Source of the DNA: Roseitranquillus sp963776845
GTDB taxonomy: Bacteria > Pseudomonadota > Alphaproteobacteria > Rhodobacterales > Rhodobacteraceae
Length of the DNA stretch: 64,000 nucleotides
Direction: 5' to 3'
Assembly: GCA_963776845.1 (NCBI GenBank)
Contig: CAVZOJ010000002.1
Coordinates: forward strand, 868,001-932,000
The notes beneath the pieces were generated by a model that worked only from the letters and a program-made list of their open reading frames with translations, had not been told where the DNA came from and did not search any database. The position numbers and the translations under genes were made by a program. Below, piece by piece: positions 55,689 through 64,000 of the stretch (its first letter is position 1; each line of letters starts with the position of its first letter).

Positions 55689-56568
55689 ATGGATTGGCGC
55701 AGCGTCACCTTCGACTGGAACCGCGCCCGAGCATTTCTTGTGACCGCCGAGGAAGGCTCGCTCTCGGCCGCCGCGCGTGCACTGAAGCTGGCGCAGCCCA
55801 CGCTCGGCCGGCAGGTCGAGGCGCTGGAGACCGAGCTCGGCGTGGCGCTTTTCGAGCGCTCGGGCCGGGGCCTGCGCCTGACGCCTGCGGGTCACGAGCT
55901 GCTGGAGCACGCCCGGATCATGGGCGACGGCGCGCGGGCACTGTCGCTGGCCGCCTGGGGCCAGACCGAGGCGCTGGAGGGCGAGGTGGCGATCTCGGCC
56001 TCGGATGCCTATGCCAGCTACCTCCTGCCGCCGATCCTCGACCGGCTGCACCGGGCCGAGCCGCGCATCCGCATCGAGGTCGTGGTCTCCAACGACGTTT
56101 CGGACCTGTCGCGCCGCGAGGCCGACATCGCGGTGCGCAACGTGCGGCCCAGCGAACCCGAGCTGGTCGCGCGACGGGTGCGCGACGCACAGGCGCGGCT
56201 CTTCGCGGCGCCGTGCTATCTCGACAGGCTGGGGCGGCCCGCGTCGCCGGCGGCCCTCTCGGCGGCGGAGTTCATCGAGATCGACGCCGCGGGCAGCCTC
56301 ATGGGGCTGCTGAACGGCAAGGGCTTGCCCGGCCAACTTCCCCTACCGCTGTCGCAACTTCACGGTGATCTGGGAAATGGTGCGCCGCGGGCTCGGGATC
56401 GGCATCCTCGACGACCGCATCGGCGACGTCGACCCGTCGGTCGAACGCGCGGTGCCGGATTTCGCGCCCATCGCCTTCCCGGTCTGGATCGTCGCCCACC
56501 GCGACATCGCCCGCTCCCGCCGCCTGCGCGACGTGTTCGACGCACTGGTGGAGGGCTTCGGCGGCTGA
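55689..56568 (+). pseudogene. LysR family regulator, frameshifted in the effector domain
   Basis: HTH is intact (FDWNRARAFLVTAEEGSLSA, then LAQPTLGRQVEALE). The effector domain runs to LMGLLNGKGLP, then a small indel near 56325-56334 (net +1 or -2) shifts the frame; it continues as NFPYRCRNFTVIWEMVRRG to TGA 56568. ATG 55677 is an alternative start. Divergent from DUF4386-SDR, its likely target pair. Confidence 0.75.
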
Positions 56569-56592
56569 CGCGGGTTCTTACGATCCCGCCTC

Positions 56593-57093
56593 TCAGGACG
56601 TCGAGGGCTGCGCCAAGGCCGGCAGGGCAAAGAGCAACAAGGCCGCCGAGAGCGCGCAGGCCAGCGTCCAGACGGAGTTCCAGAAGGTCCAGCGCGGCAG
56701 GTAGGTGCCGGTCCAATAGGCGCGCGTGGCGTCCTGCGCAGGATTCATTCCGGCCAGCGCCTCGTTCATCGGCACGTTGAAGCAGACCGTCACGCCGAAA
56801 CAGCCGATGAAGTAGATCAGGCCCGCGAGCATCATCATCGCACCCGGCGCGCCTCCCACGACGATCCCGCCATGGACCGCGATGGCAAGCGACGCGGCGG
56901 CGAGCCCAAGAAACAGCGCCATGAAGACCCAGCGAAAAATCTCTCGATTGATGACCTGCATGGCCTCCACCCCGCCGCTGCCGCCGGTGTGCGACAGCGA
57001 GCGCATGATGAAGTCCGAGAAGGCGAGAAAGACACCGCCGGCCAGCGCATATGCGAGGACGGCGCTTTGCATGAGCAGAAGAACGGGTGACAT
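56593..57093 (-). CDS. DUF1772 (anthrone oxygenase-like) membrane protein
   Basis: A 166-residue protein with four membrane spans (PVLLLMQSAVLAYALAGGVF; WVFMALFLGLAAASLAIAV; MMMLAGLIYFIGCFGVTVCF; LACALSAALLLFALPAL) and the family FNVPMNEAL segment. ATG 57093 is chosen over 57147 as the extra residues are not conserved in character. On the same strand after DUF4345, 67 bases away. Confidence 0.85.
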   Translation of the reverse strand: MSPVLLLMQSAVLAYALAGGVFLAFSDFIMRSLSHTGGSGGVEAMQVINREIFRWVFMALFLGLAAASLAIAVHGGIVVGGAPGAMMMLAGLIYFIGCFGVTVCFNVPMNEALAGMNPAQDATRAYWTGTYLPRWTFWNSVWTLACALSAALLLFALPALAQPSTS

Positions 57094-57160
57094 CGTGGTG
57101 ATCCTTGAGGTTGTTGTGACGAAATCCGGCGGGGCGACAGTTGCCACGCCAAGGGGTGGA

Positions 57161-57586
57161 TCAGTGCGCCTCCAGCGCGCGGCTGTCCGAAGGCCGCGCG
57201 CGGAGCCGGTGGAAGAAGGCCAGGAGGCAAAGTCCGGCGAGCGCCAGTTCGAGCGCCAGCGCGCCGAGAATGCCCGACGAGGGCATGCCGTCGATGACGA
57301 GGCCGACGACGCGCCCCGCGGGAAAGGCGAGAAACACCGTCAGCGCCGCCCCGATCGCAGCCTGGCTCATCGCACGCCGGACGATCCCGGTCAGCATGAG
57401 GGCGCCGAAGGCGGCGAGCCCGGCGCCCGGGGCGCGAAGCTCACTCAACAGGTTGACGTCGTCGCCCAGCGGAATGCCGTAGCCGGCGTAGAATGCATGG
57501 GGTGCGGTAAGGATGAAGGCGCCGATCCCCAGCGCGGTGACGCCGGACAGGCCAAGCGCGAGCTTCTCGAAACGGGTGAGCGTCAT
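57161..57586 (-). CDS. DUF4345-like membrane protein
   Basis: A 141-residue four-span protein starting at ATG 57586 with GGATCTCCC upstream (GGAGATCC on +). It has LGIGAFILTAPHAFYAGYGI and DDVNLLSELRAPGAGLAAFG, the typical family blocks. The longer frame from 58438 exists only because the upstream NmrA-like gene lost a base and reads into it. Confidence 0.8.
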   Translation of the reverse strand: MTLTRFEKLALGLSGVTALGIGAFILTAPHAFYAGYGIPLGDDVNLLSELRAPGAGLAAFGALMLTGIVRRAMSQAAIGAALTVFLAFPAGRVVGLVIDGMPSSGILGALALELALAGLCLLAFFHRLRARPSDSRALEAH

Positions 57587-57617
57587 GGGAGATCCTTTCT
57601 GGTGTCGGGGAGCGTCG

Positions 57618-58438
57618 TCAGGCGGCGGAAGACCACGCGCCCGAGGCGGCGGCGGAGCGGGCGAAGTCGGCGAAGTCGCGCGGGGGCGCCCCAAGGCGCG
57701 CTGAACGCCGTCGGCGAGATGCGCGTTGCGCCCGTCCAGCGTCTCGCGCGCGATGGCGGTGAAGACATCGGCCACGAAATCCCCGCCCGCCTGTGCGACG
57801 TTGGCGTGGAAGTCGTCGAAGCTGATCGGGATGTGCCGGATCTCGCGCCCTGTGGCCTGCGACAGCGCGGCCGCCATCTCTGCGAAGGTCATCAGCCGCG
57901 GCCCCGTCACCTCATGAAGCTGGCCCCTGCGGCCCTTTTCGGTCAGGGCGGCGACGGCGACGTCCGCAATGTCGTCGATGTCGATGATCGGCTCGGGCGT
58001 ATCGCCACCAGGCATGGGCAGCACCCCGGCAAGCACCGGGTCACGCAGGTAGCCTTCGGAAAAGTTCTGCGCGAACCAGGCGGCCCGGACGATGGTGTAA
58101 TGCACACCCGAATTGCGCACCACCTCCTCGCCCAATCGCGCGTGGTGCTCGCCCCGGCCCGACAGCAGGACGAGATGCTCGACGCCCACATCCTTTGCCG
58201 TCTCGCAGAGGGACTCGAGCTTCTCGACCGCGCCGGGAAAGGCGAGGTCCGGGAAATAGGTGACATAGGCCGCCCCGCTCAGGGCCGGGGCCCAAGTCTC
58301 GGGCGCTTCCCAGTCGAAGGGTATGGCGGCATTGCGGGATCCTCGGCGGACGGGCAGGCGCTTGGCCTCCAGCCGGGCGGCGACGCGGCTGCCGGTCTTG
58401 CCAGTGGCCACAATGACGAGAACGGGTTTGGTAGACAT
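57618..58438 (-). pseudogene. NmrA-family NAD(P)-binding protein, frameshifted near its end
   Basis: Starts MSTKPVLVIVATGKTGSRVA with the Rossmann motif; HLVLLSGRGEHHARLGEEVV, then YTIVRAAWFAQNF are family blocks. At a GGGGG run (57682-57686) one base is missing; in the correct frame the C-terminus is DFADFARSAAASGAW and stops at TGA 57618. Without repair it fuses to DUF4345. Repaired length about 273 residues. Confidence 0.75.
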
Positions 58439-58546
58439 GTGGTTTGCTCCTTGGCTCGGCGGTGATGGCCAAGGGATAGGCGCGAGCTCCGGGCGCGGTA
58501 TTGATCGGCGTCGCCAGCCTTTTGATCGCCGCCGCCAAACGGACGC

Positions 58547-59550
58547 TCAGCGGTCGCGGCGCTCCTTGCGGTAGCTCGCGGGCGTGATTCCCATCCAGCG
58601 CTTGAAGGCGCGAGTGAAGGCGCTTTGTTCCGAGAAGCCGGTCAGAAAGGCGATCTCGGCCAGCGAATGCGCGTCGTCGCGCAGCAGGCCCTCGGCAAGG
58701 TCGCGGCGGGTCTCCTCGGTCAGGGTCTGAAATGTCATGCCATGCTCGGCCAGACGCCGGTGAAAGGATCGGGCGCTGAGGCCGAGCCCTCGCGCGATCT
58801 GGGGCATCTTCGGCATGCCCTCACTGAGCGCCTGTGCAATGGCGTGCCGGGCCTCACCAACCACCGAAACGTCGTCTCGGACTTCTTCGAGCTCGGCATC
58901 GAGATGCGACAGCAGACAGCGGGAAATCCCCTCGTCTCCGAGGATGTTCGGCTGCGCCAGAGTGTCAGGGGAAAAAGGATCGCATCGCACTCCGCACCCC
59001 ACCGGACAGGGCAGCCGAACCATTTCTCATGCGCGGTGACAGCGTTCGGCGCCGGGTGCCGGACCAGCACCTCGAGCGGCGTAACCGGCGCGGGGCTGAC
59101 CTGACGGGCGAGCGCGATCGTGGCGATCAAGGTCGTCTCGTTCGACAACCGCAGTCCCAGGCGACGTTCACCGGGTCTGTGGACGATGAACAGGAAACCG
59201 CGCGGATCGGGCCGGAGCTCGTATCGCACGACGCTTGTCCAGAGGCGGGCATAGCGTTCGACGCGCGCCAGCGATCCGCGCAGGTCGGGGGCCGCCTTCC
59301 ATGCCAGCCCCAGCGCACCATACTCATCGCAGCGCATCGAGGCCCCGACGCGCACCGGCAGATCGGTGGCATCGACCTGCGCGGCCAGCCGTTCCAGCAT
59401 GGAGTAATAGGCCTCGGCCAGGATCATCGCCTTTGGGTCCCAAGGCGCATCCACCTCGAGACCCACCGACGCCAACAGCGCGATCCCACCGGGTCCTCCG
59501 CCCGCGGCCGCCACCATCTTCCGTGCGAAGAGCGACGTCACGTATCCCAT
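58547..59550 (-). pseudogene. AraC family regulator with one-base deletion
   Basis: An OruR/PchR-like AraC regulator with an N-terminal arabinose-binding-like domain (DLPVRVGASMRCDEYG, then GSLARVERYARLWTS) and two C-terminal HTHs (PKMPQIARGLGLSARSFHRR; SLAEIAFLTGFSEQSAFTRA). One base is missing in the AAAAA/GGGG run near 58968-58976. Repaired length about 334 residues. Upstream of the NmrA-DUF4345-DUF1772 set on the same strand. Confidence 0.78.
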
Positions 59551-59873
59551 GGGCTTGAGCTTAGACAGGGCTCGGCACTCGGCCAAGTCAGCGAAGGTCG
59601 CAACGGCGTCCAGTGCTCCTCGCAATCCGGGAGCTGTCCCCAAAATGCCGATGCTGCGCGTCACCACAGATGCTCGCTTCTGTTCGGATCGCGAACGACT
59701 TGGGGATTGAGCGTCGGGAAGTCGTCCGTCGTCTGAAGATGGACCTGATCCGGCCCGTCCTGACGCGGCGGGAGATCGGAATCGATCTCTATCGAACTTG
59801 CGACCTGCCGGCTTCCTGCCATCCTGAACCGGAGGAAGCGTCACCGCCTCGTCCGGATCTTTACCGCTGAATC
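59551..59873 (+). other. Gap with possible end of an unknown gene
   Basis: About 320 bases upstream of the strong terminator. A plus-strand frame (59613-59870: VRIANDLGIERREVVRRLK, then IGIDLYRTCDL) stops four bases before the terminator hairpin, which would suit a real gene end, but it lacks a ribosome-binding site and a recognised family. Confidence 0.25.
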
Positions 59874-59897
59874 AAAGGCCGCCTTAGGGCGGCCTTT
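59874..59897 (+). terminator. Strong intrinsic terminator hairpin
   Basis: AAAGGCCGCC (59874-59883), loop TTAG, GGCGGCCTTT (59888-59897). The ten-pair stem with A and T ends works in both directions. It separates the AraC region from the IS21 remnant. Confidence 0.8.
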
Positions 59898-59989
59898 CTC
59901 GTTTCCATTGGCCCTTACATCGGATACGATGAGCAATCGGGATCGCGGCACCATATCGACATCGTGATCGGCCGCCACGGCTCCTTGGG

Positions 59990-60097
59990 AATGGCCACTT
60001 TATGGGTATGAAATGGCCAAGTTAACCGCCGCTTAGGAATCTGGGCCACCGAAAATCAATGACTTACGGTCGCGCGATGGCCAAGTTATGGGTACAG
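59990..60097. repeat. IS21-type terminal repeats
   Basis: Repeated units ATGGCCACTTTATGGGTA (59991-60008), ATGGCCAAGTTAACC (60013-60027) and ATGGCCAAGTTATGGGTACA (60077-60096) share ATGGCCAmkTTATGGGTA. IS21 elements carry such multiple copies in their ends. The transposase remnant lies just right. Confidence 0.55.
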
Positions 60098-60249
60098 CGA
60101 CAGTGTGTGGGGGCTCACCATAAATTGACCATTGAGGGGGTTCGTGGCCATTTTCACTCAACTTTAGTGTCCTTTGCGCGAGCTTCCCGTTGTCCTGAAG
60201 CGCGCCGCTATAGTGGAGGCGCGCGCCGTCTAATGGCGCCAAGATTGCT

Positions 60250-60926
60250 TCAAGGGTCCATGCAGCGGTAGTGCCGGGTCAGGGAACCGCCGGTCTCGGC
60301 ATCTGCTGACGAGCTGTCGTAGAGCACCGACACCGGCACGCATCCGAAGAACGCGAAGGCATGGACGTGGCCATCGGCCCACGCCTCGGCCGTCGCCGCC
60401 GGATACGCCCGCACGTAGCGGCATCGCTGTGCGGCAGGTCCAGGACAAAGAGTGCGTCTTCTGCTCGACCCCGCCGATGACGACCATCGCCTCGCCGAAG
60501 TCCGCCTGGGCGTGGCCGGGCGCGTGGTGCAGCGGCACGAACATCTCCCGGCTGCGCCGCTGGTGCTCGCGCAAGTAGGCCTTCACGATGGTGTAGCCGC
60601 CGGTGAACCCGTGCTCCTCCCGCAGGCGATCCAGGACCCGCTTCGCGGTGTGACGCTGCTTGCGAGGACGTTCGACGTCCTCGCGCAGCCACGCGTCGAT
60701 GATCTCGGTGAACCCGTCCAGCTTCGGCCGCTTGATCGGCGCCGTCCGCCGGTAGCCCGGCGGCACGGAGTACACGATCATCCGTCGGGGGATTGATCCA
60801 CTGGATCAATCCCTGATCCTCCGAACTGTCGACGCTGTCGCGCGAGATGCAGAAGTGACGCGCGATGGCGCGCTTGCTCATGCCTTGCCTGAAGCAGGCG
60901 CGGCGAACCTTCCGATACAGCTCCAC
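60250..60926 (-). pseudogene. IS21 family transposase IstA remnant
   Basis: Start MELYRKVRRACFRQGMSKRA with an HTH, then a foreign insertion (60785-60835 region, see finding), then in another frame YSVPPGYRRTAPIKRPKLDG and HAQADFGEAMVVIGG carrying the first catalytic Asp. Further frameshifts occur near 60450 and the chain ends after the VPVSVLYD region; the last catalytic residues and istB are missing. A dead element. Confidence 0.8.
60790..60812. repeat. 23-base perfect palindrome inside istA
   Basis: GGATTGATCC, spacer ACT, GGATCAATCC. It sits in extra sequence that interrupts the HTH-to-linker region of the transposase. Confidence 0.7.
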
Positions 60927-61029
60927 GGTGAATATGCCCCCACCCTCCCTGCCGCCAGAGAGGGCAAACGTGGCCGACTTTTACGCCGCCCGCCGCGGGC
61001 TCATCCCGCCGCTACCGTGGCCGACGTTC

Positions 61030-61265
61030 TCGCCGCCGTTCTCAAACAGCCGCACCATGAAGGGCAGTGGGGCGGCCAGTGTGGCAACGCTGGGTGCTGC
61101 GGGCGTGGAGGCTGCCCAGAGCGTCCTGGCCGAGACCCAGTCCGCCATCCTGCCGCTGGTACCGTATCTCGACACACTGCGGTGGGTGTTCATCGCCGTG
61201 GCGCTCGGCGGCATCGCTGTCACGATCCACGCCCGACTCGATGACTGGCGCCGGGGCGGCGGTGA
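61030..61265 (+). pseudogene. Membrane-anchored C-terminus of a phage endolysin
   Basis: The frame reads SRTMKGSGAASVATLGAAGV, then the membrane span LRWVFIAVALGGIAVTIHARL and ends DDWRRG. This is the C-terminal tail seen in prophage/GTA-type lysozymes of Rhodobacterales. One G seems missing at 61253-61256; restoring it gives RRGRR and a stop at 61265. The catalytic part is absent, replaced by the IS21 remnant. Confidence 0.5.
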
Positions 61266-61531
61266 TCGCCTCGCTCCTCTTCGGCTTCGCCGCCAGCCCC
61301 CGGATGCGAATGGCTCTGCGCTACGGCGCCATCGCGATCACGGTGCTCTTCTTCCTGTTCGCACCGCGGCGGTCCGGCGAGCGAGCGGGACGTCTGGCGG
61401 AACGCCTCAAATCCACGGAGAAGGCCAATGATGTCCAACGCCAGATGCTGGAGGCTGCGGCTCGCCGCCCTCGCGATCGCGACGAGGTGCTCACGCGGGA
61501 AACCTCGCGCGTGTCCTGTTCGCGATGGTGA
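61262..61531 (+). pseudogene. Phage lysis-module small membrane protein, 3' end lost
   Basis: Probable GTG start 61262 overlapping the endolysin stop. One span (LRYGAIAITVLFFLFAPRR) and a charged helix (ERAGRLAERLKSTEKANDVQ, ending ARRPRDRDE). After RDRDEV the expected short C-terminus is replaced by sequence belonging to the end of the arsenite transporter (about 61486). Rz/holin-accessory type. Confidence 0.45.
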
Positions 61532-62510
61532 CGAGGCTCAGCATCACCGGCACCTCGACCAGCACGCCGACCACCGTCGCCAGCGCCGCGCCGGAGTTCA
61601 GCCCGAAGAGCCCGATCGCCACGGCGACCGCCAGTTCGAAGAAGTTCGACGTGCCGATCAGCGCACAGGGCGCGGCGACCCTGTGCGGCACGCCCCAAGC
61701 CCACGCCCATCCGTACCCGAGCGCGAAGATGCCGTAGGACTGGATGATGATCGGCACTGCGATCAGCGCGATCAGCAGCGGTTGGGCAAGGATCACCGGC
61801 CCCTGAAAGCCGAAGAGCAGCACCACGGTCATCAGCAGTCCCACGACCGAGGCCGGCTTGATGCGCGCCGTAGACGACGCCACTGCCGGCTCGCCGCCCC
61901 GCGCGATTAGCGCCCGGCGCGTCAGCATGCCCGCAATCAGGGGAATGACGATGTAGAGGACGACCGACAGGATCAGCGTCTCCCACGGGACGCTGATGTC
62001 GGTGACGCCAAGAAGCAAAGCCACGATCGGCGCGAAAGCCACCACCATGATCAGGTCGTTCACCGAAACCTGCACGAGAGTGTAGTTGGGATCGCCCTTG
62101 GTGAGCTGCGACCAGACGAAGACCATCGCAGTGCAGGGCGCCGCCCCGAGCAGGATAAGCCCGGCGATATATTCCGGCGCGCGCTCGGGGGCGATCAGTC
62201 CGGCAAAGATATGCTCGAAGAACAGGACCGCCAGCGCCGCCATGGTGAAGGGCTTGATCAGCCAGTTTACGGCCAGCGTGATGACGATGCCTTTCGGGCG
62301 CTGTCCCACTGCCTTCAGCGAGCCGAAATCCACCGCGATCATCATCGGATAGACCATCGCCCAGATCAGGACGGCGACGACGAGGTTGACCGACGCATAC
62401 TCAAGCGACGCCAGCGCGCCGAAAAGCCCCGGCGCGAGGTTGCCGAGCAGGAGCCCGGCCATGATGCACAGCGCGACCCAGAGGGTCAGCCACCGTTCGA
62501 ACAGGCTCAT
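61491..62510 (-). CDS. ACR3 family arsenite efflux transporter
   Basis: A 339-residue inner-membrane carrier with ten spans exporting arsenite. The conserved cysteine motif is LLGAAPCTAMVFVWSQLTKG; the second half has CALIGTSNFFELAVAVAIGL. Intact. Its start overlaps the arsR stop by four bases. No arsC, arsH or arsA is seen in the window. Confidence 0.95.
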   Translation of the reverse strand: MSLFERWLTLWVALCIMAGLLLGNLAPGLFGALASLEYASVNLVVAVLIWAMVYPMMIAVDFGSLKAVGQRPKGIVITLAVNWLIKPFTMAALAVLFFEHIFAGLIAPERAPEYIAGLILLGAAPCTAMVFVWSQLTKGDPNYTLVQVSVNDLIMVVAFAPIVALLLGVTDISVPWETLILSVVLYIVIPLIAGMLTRRALIARGGEPAVASSTARIKPASVVGLLMTVVLLFGFQGPVILAQPLLIALIAVPIIIQSYGIFALGYGWAWAWGVPHRVAAPCALIGTSNFFELAVAVAIGLFGLNSGAALATVVGVLVEVPVMLSLVTIANRTRARFPA

Positions 62511-62830
62511 GAAGTTTCCTTCTGGTGCGGCACGCGGCAGGCCGCAGCCAAGGGCGGGGTGAGCGCACCGATGAACTTTGCCAGCGGCTCCAGCGCGGTG
62601 GGGTTCAGCGCGTAGCAGGTGCGCGGGCCGGAGATCTCGCCGGTTATGACGCCGGCGGCTTTGAGGATGCGCAGATGCTCCGAGACCGTCGACTGCGCGA
62701 GGCCGACAGCGTCCACAATGTCTCCGCCGATGCAGCCGGGCGTGGCGAGCAGCAGCCGCAGGATGCGCAGCCGCGCTGGATGCGCGAGCGCTTTGGCGAG
62801 TTCGGCGAGGTCGATGTCCGGATTCCGCAT
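62507..62830 (-). CDS. arsR: ArsR family metalloregulator
   Basis: A 107-residue winged-helix repressor. HTH: GLAQSTVSEHLRILKAAGVI. There is no classical ELCVCDL site; cysteines at GCIGGD, TCYALN and ACRVPH may form the arsenite site, as in other ArsR types. ATG 62830 chosen; 62884 would cover the operator. Likely autoregulated and co-transcribed with the ACR3 gene. Confidence 0.92.
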   Translation of the reverse strand: MRNPDIDLAELAKALAHPARLRILRLLLATPGCIGGDIVDAVGLAQSTVSEHLRILKAAGVITGEISGPRTCYALNPTALEPLAKFIGALTPPLAAACRVPHQKETS

Positions 62831-62850
62831 TTGATTCCTCTTATTTCGGA

Positions 62851-62868
62851 TATCGTCGATATACGATA
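62851..62868. promoter_or_regulatory. Putative ArsR operator
   Basis: TATCGTCGATATACGATA is an inverted repeat (TATCGT/ACGATA, spacer CGATAT) 21 bases upstream of arsR, in an AT-rich promoter region. Confidence 0.6.
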
Positions 62869-63031
62869 CATTAGGCAAGAGCAATCCGGTGAGGCTTCCG
62901 TGGTGACGACCTCGGATCCTAAACCGCTTTAGACAAGCCTGAACTTCACAACGGAAATCAGACGCTTCTTGCGGCGTCGCGCCAGCTCGCGGTAGAGACG
63001 CTGGCCCGGATCGGGTGGTCCAGGATTAGTC

Positions 63032-63776
63032 TTAGTGCATGACGGGCCTCGGCGCTACGGCTGTCGGGGCCGGCGCAGCGGATCCGGGTGGCGGAGCCGG
63101 GCACTGCGCCACCTCGGGAGCTGGCGGGCGGTAGCCCAGCGATGAAAGCGGGCGCTTGGAGTTGTAGTGCCGTCGCCAACTTTCGATGACGGTCCTCGCA
63201 TCGGCCAGACTGTAGAAGATCTCGCCGTCGAGCAGCTCGTCCCGGAGCTTCGAGTTGAAGCTTTCGCAGCAGCCATTCTCCCAGGGACTGCCGGGCTCGA
63301 TGTACGCGGTTCGGGCGCCGACGGCCGCGATCCACTCCCGCACCGCCTTGGCGATGAACTCGGGGCCGTGGTCAGACCGGATGTGCGCCGGCACGCCGCG
63401 CAGGATGAACAGGTCCGACAGGACGTCGTGACGTCCACCGACCTGAGCTTGCGGTCGACCTGGATTACCAGGCTCTCGCGGGTGAACTCGTCGATCACGT
63501 TCAGCATGCGGAACTTCCGTCCGTCGTGTTCTGCGGTACCTTCAGCCCCTCCCGCCGCCATATCCGCTCGACCCGCTTGGCGTTCACCACCCAGCCGGCA
63601 TCGCGCAGCAGCGCCGCGATCCGGCGGTAGCCGTAGCGGCCATACCGGCTGGCGAGCGCCGCGATGTCCGCCGTCAGAGCGGCTTCGTCGGCGCGGCCCC
63701 GCGGCACCTTGCGCTGTGTCGAGCGATGCTGCCCGAGGCGGCACGCACGCCGTTCCGACACCCCAAGCTTCGCCAT
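63032..63776 (-). pseudogene. IS3 transposase OrfB with internal deletion and frameshifts
   Basis: N-terminal HTH_21-like part (ASRYGRYGYRRIAALLRDAG) runs to REGLKVP. The usual stretch with the first catalytic Asp (about 35-40 residues) is missing, and reading resumes at DGRKFRMLNVIDEFTRESLV in another frame. One further base is missing near 63440 before DLFILRGVPAHIRSDHGPEF, which with ENGCCESFNSKLRDELL holds the remaining Asp and Glu. Inactive. Confidence 0.8.
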
Positions 63777-64000
63777 GACATGCTCGACGCAGCGACGACG
63801 GCGGGCGGGGCTGAGAAGTCTCCCGAGGCGGCCTCGCGCAGGATCAGCTTCTCCAGCGTCAGGTCCGAGACCGCCTTCCGGAGACGCTCGTTCTCCTTCT
63901 CGAGCTCCTTCAGGCGCTTCACCTGGTCGGTCTTCAACCCGCCGTCCTCACGGCGCCAGCGGAAGCAGGTGAACTGCGTCACGCCGATCGAGCGCACTGC
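63674..64000 (-). CDS. IS3 transposase OrfA, 5' end outside window
   Basis: Frame open to the right edge. HTH_8-like end (SIGVTQFTCFRWRREDGGLK) and the leucine-zipper helix KRLKELEKENERLRKAVSDL. Its frame passes over the start of orfB, where a programmed -1 shift normally joins them. Confidence 0.75.
   Translation of the reverse strand, partial: AVRSIGVTQFTCFRWRREDGGLKTDQVKRLKELEKENERLRKAVSDLTLEKLILREAASGDFSAPPAVVAASSMSWRSLGCRNGVRAASGSIARHSARCRGAAPTKPL

Larger units (their letters stand above)
63032..64000 (-). mobile_element. IS3-family (IS407-like) element, partial at right edge
   Basis: Contains orfA (63674 to edge) and orfB (63032 to about 63780) on the minus strand. The right end lies outside the window; the left terminal repeat could not be fixed between 62940 and 63030. 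Confidence 0.8.

Noticed and set aside
57161..58438. A single 425-residue Rossmann-membrane fusion protein
   Set aside because: The linker (PTSPAPPPPRARG) is out-of-frame NmrA C-terminus; a ribosome-binding site and ATG exist at 57586, and restoring one base gives two ordinary genes.

Overview
The window is high-GC DNA from an alphaproteobacterium, most likely Rhodobacterales (Rhodobacter/Paracoccus/Ruegeria type). This rests on gene order and families rather than any marker search: a GTTC-N7-GTTC LexA box, a class II (B12) ribonucleotide reductase, a fused indolepyruvate oxidoreductase, and the run argC - ccmE - ccmF - ccmH - enoyl-CoA hydratase - gltA - gltX - comEC - lexA - moeA - moaC - trpC - trpD - trpG - trpE - ppiD.

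Region 1 (1-47.8 kb) is core chromosome. It holds prfB (5' end outside the window), a DUF2189 membrane protein, transketolase, a coiled-coil protein overlapping zapA, BolA plus monothiol glutaredoxin, purL, a LysR regulator facing indolepyruvate oxidoreductase, an acyltransferase, murI, argC, ccmE/ccmF/ccmH with a cassette of tiny phage-holin-like genes inside, enoyl-CoA hydratase, gltA, gltX, comEC, lexA, moeA, moaC and the tryptophan genes with a uracil-DNA glycosylase embedded between trpD and trpC. Then come ppiD, an unrecognised 226-residue protein of visibly lower GC, an aminotransferase behind a GTAC operator array, gpt, a LysE exporter, fabI, pdxH, a double cold-shock protein, a DUF192 protein, tRNA-Pro(TGG) and nrdJ.

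Region 2 (47.8-64 kb) is accessory. From 48.3 to 59.6 kb it is packed with transcriptional regulators (two LysR, WYL, AraC), each beside small redox or membrane genes (methyltransferase, GST, NmrA/SDR-like Rossmann proteins, DUF4386, DUF4345, DUF1772). After 59.9 kb it becomes mobile debris: an IS21-type remnant, the end of a prophage lysis module, an intact ArsR-ACR3 arsenite operon, and an IS3-family element running off the right edge.

Two cross-cutting features stand out. First, many genes carry a single small indel while the rest of the frame stays open. murI and gpt in the core each have one base too many; at least seven genes between 50.7 and 63.5 kb have one or two bases too few, mostly in G/C runs. 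This is either consensus error or very recent decay. Second, several regulatory or RNA elements are visible: a candidate anti-SD-like small RNA with promoter and terminator (8.4 kb), an SOS box at lexA, NrdR-like boxes at nrdJ, an ArsR operator, and the unexplained GTAC array at 39.9 kb. I found no CRISPR array, rRNA operon or replication origin.
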